From Rhizorhabdus histidinilytica (GTDB taxonomy: Bacteria > Pseudomonadota > Alphaproteobacteria > Sphingomonadales > Sphingomonadaceae): DNA of 64,000 bases. Shown piece by piece: positions 10,442 to 19,338 of this stretch; position 1 is the first letter of the stretch, and every line of letters starts with the position of its first letter. Both the position numbers and the translations under genes were made by a program. Location of the stretch: NCBI RefSeq assembly GCF_900167915.1, contig NZ_FUYM01000003.1, forward strand, positions 434,001 through 498,000, in the 5' to 3' direction. The notes beneath the pieces were generated by a model. It worked only from the letters and a program-made list of their open reading frames with translations. It ran no database searches and had not been told where the DNA came from.

Positions 10442-11530
10442 ATGAACATCAGTAGTGTACCCGGCGTCCGATCGATCGGAACCAACCCGACGCCGATTTG
10501 GGGCATGTCCAGCACCGAGCGTCTGCGGCGGATGGCCGCCGCCCAGAAGCTGCGCTACCGGGAAGACGGCAACGGCCCCGTCCTGCTGGTCGCGGCCAGC
10601 CATGTGTTCGAACCCGCCTGGCTGAAATTCATGCTCGACCGGCCGGGCCAGGTCCTCACCCTCGATGGCGAGAAGGTGATCGCACATCTTCCTTCGGACA
10701 CGGGCAACGGCTTTCCCGAGGGCCTTACCGAAGTACGGGTCGAGGACAACCGGACCTTCTACAACGCCGCACTGCGCAAGCGCGAGGAACCGGTGATCGC
10801 GAGGCTCGATCCTGGCACCGTCAAGGCGATCGAGCGCAAGACCTATTTCGGCGCCTACAAGGGCGTCACCGACATCCTCACCAAATATCTGTGGCCCGAA
10901 TGGGCGCTGGTGCTGACGCGGATCGCGGCGAAGATCGGCATGTCGCCCAACCAGGTGACCGCGATCGGCGCTGCCTTGTGCCTGCTCGCCACCTGGCTGT
11001 TCTGGATCGGCGAATATGGCTGGGGCATGGCGGCGGGGCTGGTCTTCATGGTGCTCGACACCGTCGACGGCAAGCTCGCCCGCTGCACCATCACCTCCAG
11101 CGAGTGGGGCAACGTCTTCGACCATGGCGTCGACCTGATCCATCCACCCTTCTGGTGGTGGGCCTGGGGCGTCGGCCTGTCGCATTGGGGATTGGCCTAC
11201 ACCCATCTCGAGTTCACGCTGGTGATGATCGCGATCGTCGGCGGCTATGTCGTCCAGCGAGCGATCGAAGGCGCGTTCATCCGCCGCTTCAACGGCATGC
11301 ACATCCATGTCTGGGAGAAGATCGACAGCGACTTCCGCCTGATCACCGCGCGGCGCAACCCGAACATGGTGATCCTGTTCGTCGCCACGCTGTTCGGACG
11401 GCCCGACATCGGCCTGATCGCCGTAGCGGTGTGGACCGTGCTATCCTGCCTGTTCCATGCGGTCCGGCTGGTCCAGGCGCTGCGGCGGCGCAGGCGCGGG
11501 GTAAAGATCCGGTCCTGGCTGACGGTGTGA
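10442..11530 (+). CDS. CDP-alcohol phosphatidyltransferase with an N-terminal extra domain
   Basis: 362 residues from the ATG at 10442; ATGs at 10433 and 10505 are also possible. The family signature D-x2-DG-x2-AR-x8-G-x3-D-x3-D is complete: Asp206, Asp209, Gly210, Arg214, Gly223, Asp227, Asp231. The membrane region includes MSPNQVTAIGAALCLL (167-182) and several later helices. Such enzymes transfer a phospho-alcohol from CMP to an acceptor (phosphatidylinositol-phosphate, cardiolipin or di-inositol-phosphate synthases). Residues about 25-140 form an extra soluble domain. GPVLLVAASHVFEPAWL resembles the middle of a nucleotidyltransferase fold, but the LxAGxGxR loop is absent, as if this were a remnant of a two-domain IPCT-DIPPS-like enzyme. 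It is followed 16 nt later by the HIT gene. Confidence 0.85.
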   Translation: MNISSVPGVRSIGTNPTPIWGMSSTERLRRMAAAQKLRYREDGNGPVLLVAASHVFEPAWLKFMLDRPGQVLTLDGEKVIAHLPSDTGNGFPEGLTEVRVEDNRTFYNAALRKREEPVIARLDPGTVKAIERKTYFGAYKGVTDILTKYLWPEWALVLTRIAAKIGMSPNQVTAIGAALCLLATWLFWIGEYGWGMAAGLVFMVLDTVDGKLARCTITSSEWGNVFDHGVDLIHPPFWWWAWGVGLSHWGLAYTHLEFTLVMIAIVGGYVVQRAIEGAFIRRFNGMHIHVWEKIDSDFRLITARRNPNMVILFVATLFGRPDIGLIAVAVWTVLSCLFHAVRLVQALRRRRRGVKIRSWLTV

Positions 11531-11546
11531 CACGACGGAGGGTCCG

Positions 11547-12179
11547 ATGGCGAACGCGACGATCGAGAAATTCGGCTGGCCGGCGACGCTGGTCCACGAT
11601 TATCGCCATTGGGTCCTCCTGCTGCGTCCGGCCCAGCCGACGCTCGGATCGCTCGTCCTGGCCGCAAAGTCGGACGCCACCGCGTTCGGGGAGCTGCCGG
11701 CCGAGGCCCATGCCGAGCTGAAGACGGTCACGGCGGAGATCGAGGCGCTGCTGAAACGCGCCGTCGATTACCGCAAGCTCAACTATCTGATGCTGATGAT
11801 GGTCGACCCGCACGTCCATTTCCACGTCATCCCGCGCCATGAGGGCGAGCGCGAACGCGACGGTCTGTCGATCACCGACGCCGGCTGGCCGGGTCCGCCC
11901 GCGCTGGGCCAGGCCGTCGCGCTGTCGGACGAGCAGATCGCGGCGCTGGTCGGCTGGCTCAAGGGGCTGATGGCCGACGGACGAAGCGGCGCGGCCCTCG
12001 CCGATGGCAGCCCGGCACAGGAGCAGATCCGCAACGGCGCGCCCAATCCGGTTCGCGACGCAGGCCCCGAGGCGATACGCGACGAGGACGGCAAGAGCTG
12101 GGACGTCGTCGACGAAAGCTCGGACGAATCCTTCCCCGCCAGCGATCCGCCGAACTATTCGCGGCCGGAGAAGGACTGA
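11547..12179 (+). CDS. HIT-family hydrolase/transferase with an acidic C-terminal tail
   Basis: 210 residues. GGAGGG lies about 5 nt before the ATG. The histidine-triad motif HVHFHVIP is at about residues 89-96. HIT proteins hydrolyse or transfer nucleotide monophosphates. The domain ends by about residue 145. The remaining tail (from about residue 150) is polar and acidic and ends in the run SDESFPASDPPNYS, a short motif I recall recurring in small, otherwise unrelated alphaproteobacterial proteins. It is in the same operon as the CDP-alcohol phosphotransferase and could act on a CDP- or NMP-linked intermediate; that is inference. Confidence 0.85.
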   Translation: MANATIEKFGWPATLVHDYRHWVLLLRPAQPTLGSLVLAAKSDATAFGELPAEAHAELKTVTAEIEALLKRAVDYRKLNYLMLMMVDPHVHFHVIPRHEGERERDGLSITDAGWPGPPALGQAVALSDEQIAALVGWLKGLMADGRSGAALADGSPAQEQIRNGAPNPVRDAGPEAIRDEDGKSWDVVDESSDESFPASDPPNYSRPEKD

Positions 12180-12205
12180 GCCCCCATTCCAGACCAAGCA
12201 AAGTC

Positions 12206-12335
12206 GGTTCGTGTCGAGCCCTTCGACCGCCTGCAAGGCAGGCGCCCGGGACGAACTTCAGCCTTCGGCTGAAGTCGAGGCACCTTCCGAGAGCGAACGT
12301 CCCTCGACTTCGGGACGAACGGTTCAATTTCATTC
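12206..12335. repeat. Intergenic palindromic sequence between convergent genes
   Basis: It contains a perfect 9-bp stem ACTTCAGCC / GGCTGAAGT with loop TTC (12255-12275), flanked by repeated tcgacttcgggacgaac-like and ccgggacgaact-like pieces. It lies between the convergent HIT and nucleotidyltransferase genes and looks like a dispersed extragenic repeat that may also terminate transcription. I see no open reading frame with gene character here. Confidence 0.45.
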
Positions 12336-12361
12336 AGAATTGAGACGACGCGAAACGCGTA

Positions 12362-13105
12362 TCAAACTTCGCCTCGCGCCCAGCCTTCGGTCAGTGCTCG
12401 CGCGATCGGCAGGTCCTCGGGGAAATCGACCTCGGCCCAGGGCAGGCCTTCGATCGACACGGTGCCGACGACGCCGGTCGGCGCGAGCGCGTGGATCGCC
12501 TTGAGATACCAGTTGAGCACGCCCTCGGGCGTCCGCATCATCGCCTCGACCTGGTCGCGGAAGATGCGGGAGCCGTCGCCCTTGAAGGCGAGCATGCCGA
12601 TCGACTCGGCATTGGTCTCGTGCGGCTCGAGCCGCTTGCCGATCTGGAGCAGCCTGTCGCCGTCGCGCTGCACCTTCATGTCGTCGAGGTCGTAGCTGTC
12701 CTTGACGTCGATCGTCACGGTGATCGGCGCGGTAGCGCCGGCGATCAGCCGGCCGACGATGTCGGGCGAGACGAGCGTGTCGCCGTTGAGGATGATGAAG
12801 TCCTGGTCCATCTCCTCGCGAACGATCCAACAGGAGCCGAGGTTGTCGGCGACCTTGTAGAAGGGGTTGAAGCGCGTGCGGATGGTGACGCCCGGCTGGT
12901 CGATCGCGGCCAGCGCCGCTGCCAGCTTCTCGTCGCGGAAGCCGGTGACGACCGCGATCTCGGTGATGCCGTTGGCGGCGAGCGCATCGATCTGCCATGC
13001 GATCAGGCTCTTGCCGGCGAAATCGATGAGGCATTTGGGCTGGTCGGCCGTCAGCGGCAGCAGCCGCGAGCCCTGCCCGGCCGAAAGGATGATGGCTTTC
13101 TTCAT
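12362..13105 (-). CDS. Phosphocholine/inositol-phosphate cytidylyltransferase-like NTP transferase
   Basis: 247 residues. The canonical nucleotidyltransferase loop LSAGQGSRLLPLTADQPKCL includes LSAGQGSR at residues 7-14 and Lys24. The metal-binding NGDTL is at 107-111. DNLGSCWIVRE and the C-terminal YLKAIHAL...EVDFPEDL are those of the LicC/IPCT-like group that makes CDP-choline or CDP-inositol, rather than hexose-1-phosphate enzymes with longer C-termini. It lies 125 nt downstream of sdhA on the same strand, beyond a terminator. A CDP-polyol from this enzyme would be a plausible donor for the phosphotransferase at 10.4 kb. Substrate assignment is inference. Confidence 0.8.
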   Translation of the reverse strand: MKKAIILSAGQGSRLLPLTADQPKCLIDFAGKSLIAWQIDALAANGITEIAVVTGFRDEKLAAALAAIDQPGVTIRTRFNPFYKVADNLGSCWIVREEMDQDFIILNGDTLVSPDIVGRLIAGATAPITVTIDVKDSYDLDDMKVQRDGDRLLQIGKRLEPHETNAESIGMLAFKGDGSRIFRDQVEAMMRTPEGVLNWYLKAIHALAPTGVVGTVSIEGLPWAEVDFPEDLPIARALTEGWARGEV

Positions 13106-13177
13106 GAGGGCGGCCCCCTAAGCGGGAATTGCGGCGAGATGATGAAAAACCGGCGTCCGGCGATCGGTAACAGGCGC

Positions 13178-13205
13178 AAAAGAAAAGGGGGCCGGAGCCC
13201 CCTTT
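13178..13205 (-). terminator. Rho-independent terminator of sdhCDA
   Basis: A 9-bp perfect stem (AAAGGGGGC at 13184-13192, GCCCCCTTT at 13197-13205) with loop CGGA. On the minus strand it is followed by TTTTCTTTTG. It begins 26 nt after the sdhA stop and should separate the sdhCDA transcript from the nucleotidyltransferase gene. Confidence 0.85.
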
Positions 13206-13230
13206 CCCGAACCGTTCCCGATGGGCGCGT

Positions 13231-15018
13231 TCAGTAGACGCGCGCCTTCGGCTTGATATATTCGACCTCGTCGGTGAGCGTATAATCGTGCACCGGGCGA
13301 TAATCGATCGTCACCGCGCCCTTTTCGAACCAGGTGATGGTGTGCTTCATCCAGTTCGCGTCGTCGCGATCCGGATAATCCTCGTGCATGTGCGCGCCGC
13401 GGCTTTCCTTGCGGTTCGCGGCCGAATGCATCGTCACCACCGCCTGCGGCAGCATGTTGTCGAGCTCGAGCGTCTCGACCAGATCGGTGTTGAAGATCAG
13501 CGACCGGTCGGTGATGCCGATGTCCTGCAGGCGGGCATAGACCTTGTCGATCTTCTCCTGCCCTTCGCGCAGCAACTCGGAGTCGCGGAACACGGCGCAG
13601 TGCTTCTGCATCGTATGCTGCATGTCGAGGCGGATCTGCGCGGTCGGGGTGCCGCCCTTGGCGTTGCGGTAATGGTCGAGACGGCCAAGAGCCTTCTCGT
13701 CGGCTTCCTTGTTGATCGCGCCGTGCTTGCTGTTCGGCTTGATCAGCTCCGCCAGGCGGAAACCGGTCGCGCGGCCGAACACGACGAGGTCGATCAGCGA
13801 GTTGGACCCAAGCCGGTTGGCGCCGTGGACCGACACGCAGGCCGCCTCGCCCACCGCGAACAGGCCGGGGACGACCGCGTCGGGGTTGCCGTCCTTCAGG
13901 GTCACGACCTCGCCATGATAGTTACAGGGGACGCCGCCCATATTGTAGTGGACGGTCGGCGTCACCGGCAGCGGCTGGCGGGTCAGGTCGACGCCGGCGA
14001 AGATCTTGCCGGTCTCGGTGATGCCGGGCAGCCGTTCCGCCAGCACCTTGGGATCGATATGATCGAGGTGCAGGTAGATATAGTCGCCGTTCTTGCCGAC
14101 GCCGCGACCCTCGCGCATCTCCATCGCCATCGAGCGCGACACGACGTCGCGGCTGGCGAGGTCCTTCGCCGACGGGGCATAGCGCTCCATGAAGCGCTCG
14201 CCCTGCGCATTGGTGAGATAGCCGCCCTCGCCGCGCGCGCCTTCGGTGATCAGCACGCCCGCACCGTAGATGCCGGTCGGGTGGAACTGCACGAACTCCA
14301 TGTCCTGGAGCGGCAGGCCGGCGCGCAGCACCATGCCGCCGCCGTCGCCGGTGCAGGTGTGCGCCGAAGTCGCGGAGAAATAGGTGCGGCCCGAACCGCC
14401 CGTCGCCAGCACGACCGCATGGCTGCGGAAGCGATGGATCGAACCGTCCTCCATGCAGAGCGCGATCACGCCCTTGCACTCGCCATTCTCCATGATCAGG
14501 TCGAGCGCGAAATATTCGATGTAGAAGTCGGCGTCATACTTCAGGCTCTGTTGGTAGAGCGCGTGAAGCATCGCGTGGCCGGTGCGGTCCGCAGCGGCGC
14601 AGGTGCGCTGCACAGGCGGACCGGCGCCCATGTTCTGCATATGGCCGCCGAACGGACGCTGATAGATCTTGCCCTCTTCGGTGCGGCTGAACGGCACGCC
14701 CGCATGTTCGAGCTCGATCACCGCGGCCGGGGCCTCGCGCACCATATATTCGATGGCATCCTGGTCGCCCAGCCAGTCCGACCCCTTGACGGTGTCGTAC
14801 ATGTGCCAGGTCCAATGGTCCGGGCCCATATTGCCCAGCGAGGCGGCGATGCCGCCCTGCGCCGCGACGGTGTGGCTGCGGGTCGGGAATACCTTGGTGA
14901 TGCAGGCCGTCTTGAGGCCCGCGCCCGCCGCGCCCATGGTCGCGCGGAGGCCGGAGCCACCCGCGCCCACGACCACCGCGTCATAGAGGTGGTCGACGAT
15001 CTTATATGCCTCGGACAT
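13231..15018 (-). CDS. sdhA: Succinate dehydrogenase flavoprotein subunit
   Basis: 595 residues, full length. The FAD Rossmann motif is [12 protein letters not shown]. The covalent FAD attachment is His49 in [10 protein letters not shown]. The substrate segments HPTGIYG and [11 protein letters not shown] are present. It oxidises succinate to fumarate on the cytoplasmic face of the inner membrane. The start [14 protein letters not shown] overlaps the sdhD stop as TGATG. It is the last gene of a tightly coupled sdhC-sdhD-sdhA unit that ends in a terminator; sdhB is 5.3 kb away. Confidence 0.98.
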   Translation of the reverse strand: MSEAYKIVDHLYDAVVVGAGGSGLRATMGAAGAGLKTACITKVFPTRSHTVAAQGGIAASLGNMGPDHWTWHMYDTVKGSDWLGDQDAIEYMVREAPAAVIELEHAGVPFSRTEEGKIYQRPFGGHMQNMGAGPPVQRTCAAADRTGHAMLHALYQQSLKYDADFYIEYFALDLIMENGECKGVIALCMEDGSIHRFRSHAVVLATGGSGRTYFSATSAHTCTGDGGGMVLRAGLPLQDMEFVQFHPTGIYGAGVLITEGARGEGGYLTNAQGERFMERYAPSAKDLASRDVVSRSMAMEMREGRGVGKNGDYIYLHLDHIDPKVLAERLPGITETGKIFAGVDLTRQPLPVTPTVHYNMGGVPCNYHGEVVTLKDGNPDAVVPGLFAVGEAACVSVHGANRLGSNSLIDLVVFGRATGFRLAELIKPNSKHGAINKEADEKALGRLDHYRNAKGGTPTAQIRLDMQHTMQKHCAVFRDSELLREGQEKIDKVYARLQDIGITDRSLIFNTDLVETLELDNMLPQAVVTMHSAANRKESRGAHMHEDYPDRDDANWMKHTITWFEKGAVTIDYRPVHDYTLTDEVEYIKPKARVY

Positions 15019-15407
15019 CAGGCGGGCACTCCCCCGAATGCGATCTTGAGGATCGAGAAGATCGCCAGCGCGGCGCCCGCGATCGTGTAGAGGTTGAGCA
15101 GCAGCAGGGAGAAGACCTTGCCGGCATCCTCATGGACATAGTCCTCGAGGACGACCTGTAGCCCCAGCCGCATGTGATAGAAGACCGAAACGGTCAGCAG
15201 GATCAGCGGCACCGCCACGATCGGTGAGCCGATCCACTGCACCACCACGTCGTGCCCGAGATTGGGCAGGCGGAACAGCGAGACGACGAACCAGGTCGCG
15301 AGCAGCAGGTTGCCCGCCGCCGTCACCCGCTGGCGCCACCAGTGCATCGCGCCATGCTTGGCCGAGCCGAGGCCGCGGACGCGGCCGATTCCGGTTCCGT
15401 TACCCAT
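15018..15407 (-). CDS. sdhD: Succinate dehydrogenase membrane anchor subunit
   Basis: 129 residues with three hydrophobic helices. [19 protein letters not shown] and [14 protein letters not shown] form the typical anchor N-terminus. [20 protein letters not shown] carries the His and Asp/Tyr positions of the haem b and quinone site. It anchors SdhAB to the inner membrane with SdhC. Start and stop overlap the neighbouring genes by one base (TGATG), indicating translational coupling. Confidence 0.93.
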   Translation of the reverse strand: MGNGTGIGRVRGLGSAKHGAMHWWRQRVTAAGNLLLATWFVVSLFRLPNLGHDVVVQWIGSPIVAVPLILLTVSVFYHMRLGLQVVLEDYVHEDAGKVFSLLLLNLYTIAGAALAIFSILKIAFGGVPA

Positions 15408-15814
15408 CAGTTCGCTCCCTTCGAAAGCGAGAGCAGGATCGGAACCCAGATCAGCAGCGTGACCAGCACCGAGCCGACCATCGTCGCGATCGATCCCGTC
15501 TTGTTGACCTTCAGTTCATAGCCCGCGCCGATATCGAGCACGAAGTGCCTGAGGCCCGAGAAAAGATGCTGGAAGAAGGACCAGGTCAGCCCGATCGCGA
15601 CCAGATAGCCGAACCAGGACGTGGCGACCTTGTAGAAGGCCGCATAGGCGTCGGGCCCGCTCGCGGCCGCCACCAGCCACCAGACGAAAGCCAGACCTGC
15701 CACGATCGCGAGTCCCACGCCGGTCGCCCGGTGCAGGATCGACACGGCCATGTGCGGACCCCATTTCCAGATAGTGAGGTGCGGCGAAAGCGGACGCCCC
15801 GGATTGCGCGACAT
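15407..15814 (-). CDS. sdhC: Succinate dehydrogenase cytochrome b556 subunit
   Basis: 135 residues. RPLSPHLTIWKW and SILHRATGVGL are the SdhC family signature. QHLFSGLRHFVLD contains His83, the probable haem b ligand, and His90. Three membrane helices follow the normal layout. First gene of sdhCDA; its promoter lies in 15815-15936, shared with the divergent chemoreceptor gene. Confidence 0.95.
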   Translation of the reverse strand: MSRNPGRPLSPHLTIWKWGPHMAVSILHRATGVGLAIVAGLAFVWWLVAAASGPDAYAAFYKVATSWFGYLVAIGLTWSFFQHLFSGLRHFVLDIGAGYELKVNKTGSIATMVGSVLVTLLIWVPILLSLSKGAN

Positions 15815-15936
15815 GATGCCCTCCCTCTGTCGTCGGCGCCCGTCTTAGACGATGCGCCGCACCATGCAAGGCGCTTTGGAGCCCCGCACCCAGCGAATTT
15901 CGGTCATTCTAAACGGGCTGTTTACTAACGCCCCCT

Positions 15937-17241
15937 ATGAATCGCCCCGATTGGCGGAACGAGTGCGAGGCGCAGATACCCATGATGAACGGTCAGGACA
16001 TGGAGTCGATCGGTCTTAGTGATCAGGAAATCAGCCGGAAACTGGCGCGCTACGATCGTTCGGCGGACCTCAACGCGCGACTCAGGGCGATCGGCGCCCG
16101 GATCGGCGAGGTGGAGCTCGACTCCCAGTGGACGGCGTTGCTGACCGAAGGCGTGACGCTCGCCGGCCTGCGCGCCCATGCCGACCAGGCCGCGACCCCT
16201 GCGGGCCGCGATGGTGGCCATGGCGACATCGCCCGCAAGACAGCCGAAACGGTCGCGCGGCTGTGCGGCGAGATCGCGCGACGCTGCGCCGACGACGCCG
16301 AATTCGTCGGCCGGAGTTGCGAGGCGCTGGCCATGGTCCATGCGCTCCATTTCGACCTGGCCGTCACCGCCGCCGGCGTCCAGGACCGCGCATCGCAGCA
16401 TCAGGGACTCGCCGACGAAGGCCGCGCGTTCCGCACCAACATCTCCGAAACGCTGGGTCGCGCGCTCGACGATTCCCGGGGCTTGCGCCAGCGCACCGGC
16501 CAGACGTCGCAATCGGCCCGCGGCATGCTGGGCAAGACGTCCGAGGTCGCCGCCGCCGCCGAACAGTCGGCGCTGGCGATGCGCGAGGCCGCCCACACCG
16601 CCGCCGGCCTGATCCGCGCGATCGAGGAGAGCCGCGCTGAAGTCGAGGTCGCCGCCCAGATCGCGACCCGCGCCGCCGACCGGTCGATCCATGCCGTGGC
16701 GATCTCCGAGGTGCTGTCGGACCATGCCCAGGCGATCGAGTCGATCCTCGGCCTGATCCGCGACATCGCCGGGCAGACCAACCTGCTGGCGCTCAACGCG
16801 ACGATCGAGGCCGCCCGCGCCGGCGATGCCGGCCGCGGCTTCGCGGTGGTCGCGCAGGAAGTGAAGAGCCTCGCCAGCCAGACCGCGCGTGCGACCGACG
16901 ACATCGCCGCCAAGATCGCCGCGATCCAGGCCGCGACCCGCCAGACGGTGGAGGCCAACGGCGCGATCCGCGATATCGTCGGCGAGGTCCAGACCTCGGC
17001 CGAGCGCATCCGCACGACGATGGAGGCCCAGGCGCAGACCGTCACGATGATCACCGCCGCCGTCGACGAGACCGCGCTCGCCGCCGATTCGATGTCGACC
17101 ACCATCTCCGCGATCCGCGCCGACACCGAGAATGTCGCGGGCGAGATCGATCATCTCGAAGCCGGCTTCCGCCGGGTCGACGGCGAGCTTTCGAAGCTCG
17201 AAACGATCACCGGAGACTTTGTGAGCCGCATCGCGGCGTAG
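15937..17241 (+). CDS. Soluble methyl-accepting chemotaxis protein-like receptor
   Basis: 434 residues with no membrane segment or signal peptide. Residues about 1-140 are a helical region of unknown ligand; about 200-425 form the coiled-coil signalling hairpin. The conserved tip reads [21 protein letters not shown], followed by [15 protein letters not shown]. It should act in the cytoplasm through CheA/CheW, or as a receptor for another Che-like array. No che or flagellar gene is in the window. A second start at 15982 (MMNGQDMES) is possible, since neither start has a strong ribosome site. Confidence 0.85.
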   Translation: MNRPDWRNECEAQIPMMNGQDMESIGLSDQEISRKLARYDRSADLNARLRAIGARIGEVELDSQWTALLTEGVTLAGLRAHADQAATPAGRDGGHGDIARKTAETVARLCGEIARRCADDAEFVGRSCEALAMVHALHFDLAVTAAGVQDRASQHQGLADEGRAFRTNISETLGRALDDSRGLRQRTGQTSQSARGMLGKTSEVAAAAEQSALAMREAAHTAAGLIRAIEESRAEVEVAAQIATRAADRSIHAVAISEVLSDHAQAIESILGLIRDIAGQTNLLALNATIEAARAGDAGRGFAVVAQEVKSLASQTARATDDIAAKIAAIQAATRQTVEANGAIRDIVGEVQTSAERIRTTMEAQAQTVTMITAAVDETALAADSMSTTISAIRADTENVAGEIDHLEAGFRRVDGELSKLETITGDFVSRIAA

Positions 17242-17399
17242 TTTGATTGGCCCTCAGGCGCCGGGCGCGAGGCATCCGCCCGCCTTGGCTTTCCTCGCAT
17301 AAGCGACGCCGCAGCCAGCGCGGGGCGCTGGCGAGCACGGAGCTCGGCGCGCGTTCGCGCTTGCGGGACGCTGACGCGTCCCGTTTTCTTCCCCTATCC

Positions 17400-17468
17400 G
17401 TCATCCCGGCGGAGGCCGGGATCTCGGGTGGCTCCTGCCCCGGCCTCTTAATCCCTCCGCCGGGATGA
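17400..17468. repeat. Dispersed palindromic repeat, copy 1
   Basis: The ends gtcatcccggcgg and ccgccgggatgac are inverted copies about 70 bp apart, and the left arm itself folds (cccggc-ggag-gccggg). The same family occurs at 63151-63230. It sits in the otherwise empty stretch 17242-17535 between the chemoreceptor and SDR genes, where I see no gene. It may serve as a terminator for the chemoreceptor gene. Confidence 0.75.
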
Positions 17469-17535
17469 CGCTATTGGCGGGCGGACGATCCTCACCACCG
17501 TTGCCGTCCGCGCGATCAGGCATTAGGCCCCGCGC

Positions 17536-18246
17536 ATGACCATCAACATCCTCGCCACCGGCACCAGCCGGGGCATCGGCAAGGCCATCGCCGACCGTTT
17601 CGCGGACGAGGATGTCCGCATCGTCGGCCATCGCTCCAGCGACGGCGACGACGGCACCGTCGCCGCCGACCTCACCGACCCGACAGCACCGCGTCGGATC
17701 TGGGACCAGGCGCTCGAACGGCTCGACGGCCGCATCGACGTGCTGATCAACAATGCGGGCATCTTCGAAGCGGCATCGATCGACGCGCCCGACATCGCCT
17801 GGACCGAGGCGTGGAACCGGACGATGCAGATCAACCTGACCGCCGCGGCGGAACTCTGCCGCCTCGCCGTCCTGCATTTCCGGCGGCACGGCGGCGGCCG
17901 GATCGTCAACGTCGCGAGCCGCGCCGCCCATCGCGGCGACAGCCCGGCGCACTGGCATTATGCCGCCTCCAAGGCCGGCATGGTGGCGATGACCAAGACG
18001 ATCGCGCGGGGCTATGCGGCCGATGGCATCCTCGCCTTCGCCGTCTGCCCCGGCTTCACCATGACCGGCATGGCGGACGACTATCTGGCGAGCCGCGGCG
18101 GCGACAAGCTCCTCGCCGACATCCCGCTCGGCCGCGTCGCCGATCCCGAGGAGGTCGCCGAGACGATCCGCTTTCTCGCGCTCGCAGCACCGCCTTCCAT
18201 GACCGGAGCGGTCCTGGACATCAATGGAGCCAGCTATGTCCGCTAG
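17536..18246 (+). CDS. Short-chain dehydrogenase/reductase (SDR)
   Basis: 236 residues, classical SDR length. The cofactor motif is TGTSRGIG (residues 8-15), followed by NNAG, NVASRAA with the catalytic Ser, and YAASK with the catalytic Tyr and Lys. The C-terminus SMTGAVLDINGASYVR is typical. It reduces or oxidises a carbonyl or alcohol using NAD(P)H; the substrate cannot be inferred. Its 3' end runs into the prmA ribosome site (stop at 18246, prmA ATG at 18236), so the two genes are translationally coupled. Confidence 0.88.
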   Translation: MTINILATGTSRGIGKAIADRFADEDVRIVGHRSSDGDDGTVAADLTDPTAPRRIWDQALERLDGRIDVLINNAGIFEAASIDAPDIAWTEAWNRTMQINLTAAAELCRLAVLHFRRHGGGRIVNVASRAAHRGDSPAHWHYAASKAGMVAMTKTIARGYAADGILAFAVCPGFTMTGMADDYLASRGGDKLLADIPLGRVADPEEVAETIRFLALAAPPSMTGAVLDINGASYVR

Positions 18247-19213
18247 GAAGAAGGCCGAACCCAAGGGCGACGGCATCACCGGCTTCCCCTTCGCTCCCGA
18301 GCGCGAGGGAAGCTGGAAGATCACCCTGCCCTGCACCAAGGCCGAGGCGGAGCAACTCGCCGGCGATCCGCCCGAGCTGGCACTGCTCGATCCGCCGCCG
18401 ACGCTGATGACCAGCGAGCCCGATCCGGACAAGCCCGAGGACTGGCAGCTCGACGCCTATGTCGAAGGCAAGCCGACCAGGGCGCTGATCGCGGCCGTTA
18501 CCGCGCTGGTGCCGAGCGCCGCCAAGGTGAAGCCCGTCGTCACCCATATCCCGGAGGAGGACTGGGTCACCCTGTCGCAATCGGGGCTCGAGCCGATCCA
18601 TGCCGGGCGCTTCTTCGTCCATACGCCGCACAACGCCGACCATGTGCCCGAGGGCATGACCGGTTTCGTGATCGACGCTGGCCGGGCGTTCGGCACGGGC
18701 CATCACGAGACGACCACCGGTTGCCTGATGATGCTCGACCGGCTGAAGCGCAGCGGCCTGCGCTTCGACGACATCGCCGACGTGGGCACGGGCACCGGCC
18801 TGCTCGCCTTCGCGGCGCGGACGCTGTGGCCCGCCGCCCGGGTGATCGCGTCGGACATCGATCCGGTCTCGATCGAGGTGACCGCCGAGAACGCCGCGGT
18901 GAACGCCGTGCCGATCGGGCGCGGGCGCGGGCAGGTCGAGCTGGTCGTGGCCGCCGGCCTCGCGCATCGCCGGCTCAAGGCCCGGCTGCCCTACGACCTG
19001 CTGATCGCCAATATCCTGGCCGGCCCGCTGATCGAACTGGCGCCGGTGTTCGCCAACGCGGTGCTGCCGGGCGGTACCATCATCCTCGCCGGACTGCTCG
19101 ACAGCCAGGCCGAGGCGGTCGCGCGGGCCTATCGCCGGCAGGGCTTCTATCTGGCGGGGCAGATCGTCCGCGGCGACTGGCCGACCCTGCGGCTCGTCAA
19201 GCGGAAGCGCTGA
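18236..19213 (+). CDS. prmA: Ribosomal protein L11 methyltransferase
   Basis: 325 residues from the ATG at 18236 (MSARKKAEPKG), chosen because GGAG at 18226-18229 is well spaced; an ATG at 18224 is the alternative. FGTGHHETTTGCL precedes the SAM motif DVGTGTGLLAFAA, and NILAGPLIELAP is the PrmA motif IV. It trimethylates L11 in the cytoplasm. The N-terminal substrate domain (about 1-130) is present. It overlaps the SDR gene by 11 nt. Confidence 0.92.
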   Translation: MSARKKAEPKGDGITGFPFAPEREGSWKITLPCTKAEAEQLAGDPPELALLDPPPTLMTSEPDPDKPEDWQLDAYVEGKPTRALIAAVTALVPSAAKVKPVVTHIPEEDWVTLSQSGLEPIHAGRFFVHTPHNADHVPEGMTGFVIDAGRAFGTGHHETTTGCLMMLDRLKRSGLRFDDIADVGTGTGLLAFAARTLWPAARVIASDIDPVSIEVTAENAAVNAVPIGRGRGQVELVVAAGLAHRRLKARLPYDLLIANILAGPLIELAPVFANAVLPGGTIILAGLLDSQAEAVARAYRRQGFYLAGQIVRGDWPTLRLVKRKR

Positions 19214-19338
19214 GCGCGGCGGACTTCGTCCTTTCGGCACTATTATCCATCCGAGCGCCTGCTATTGTCGTAGCCGGAGCATTTGGGGCACGGACATTGA
19301 GGGGGCAGGCGCGGAAGGGATTCCTTCGATCCGGCAGG

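Noticed and set aside
7139-15814. Recent mobile-element insertion as the cause of the sdh split
   Set aside because: No integrase, transposase, terminal repeats or target duplication are seen, and composition looks like the neighbours.
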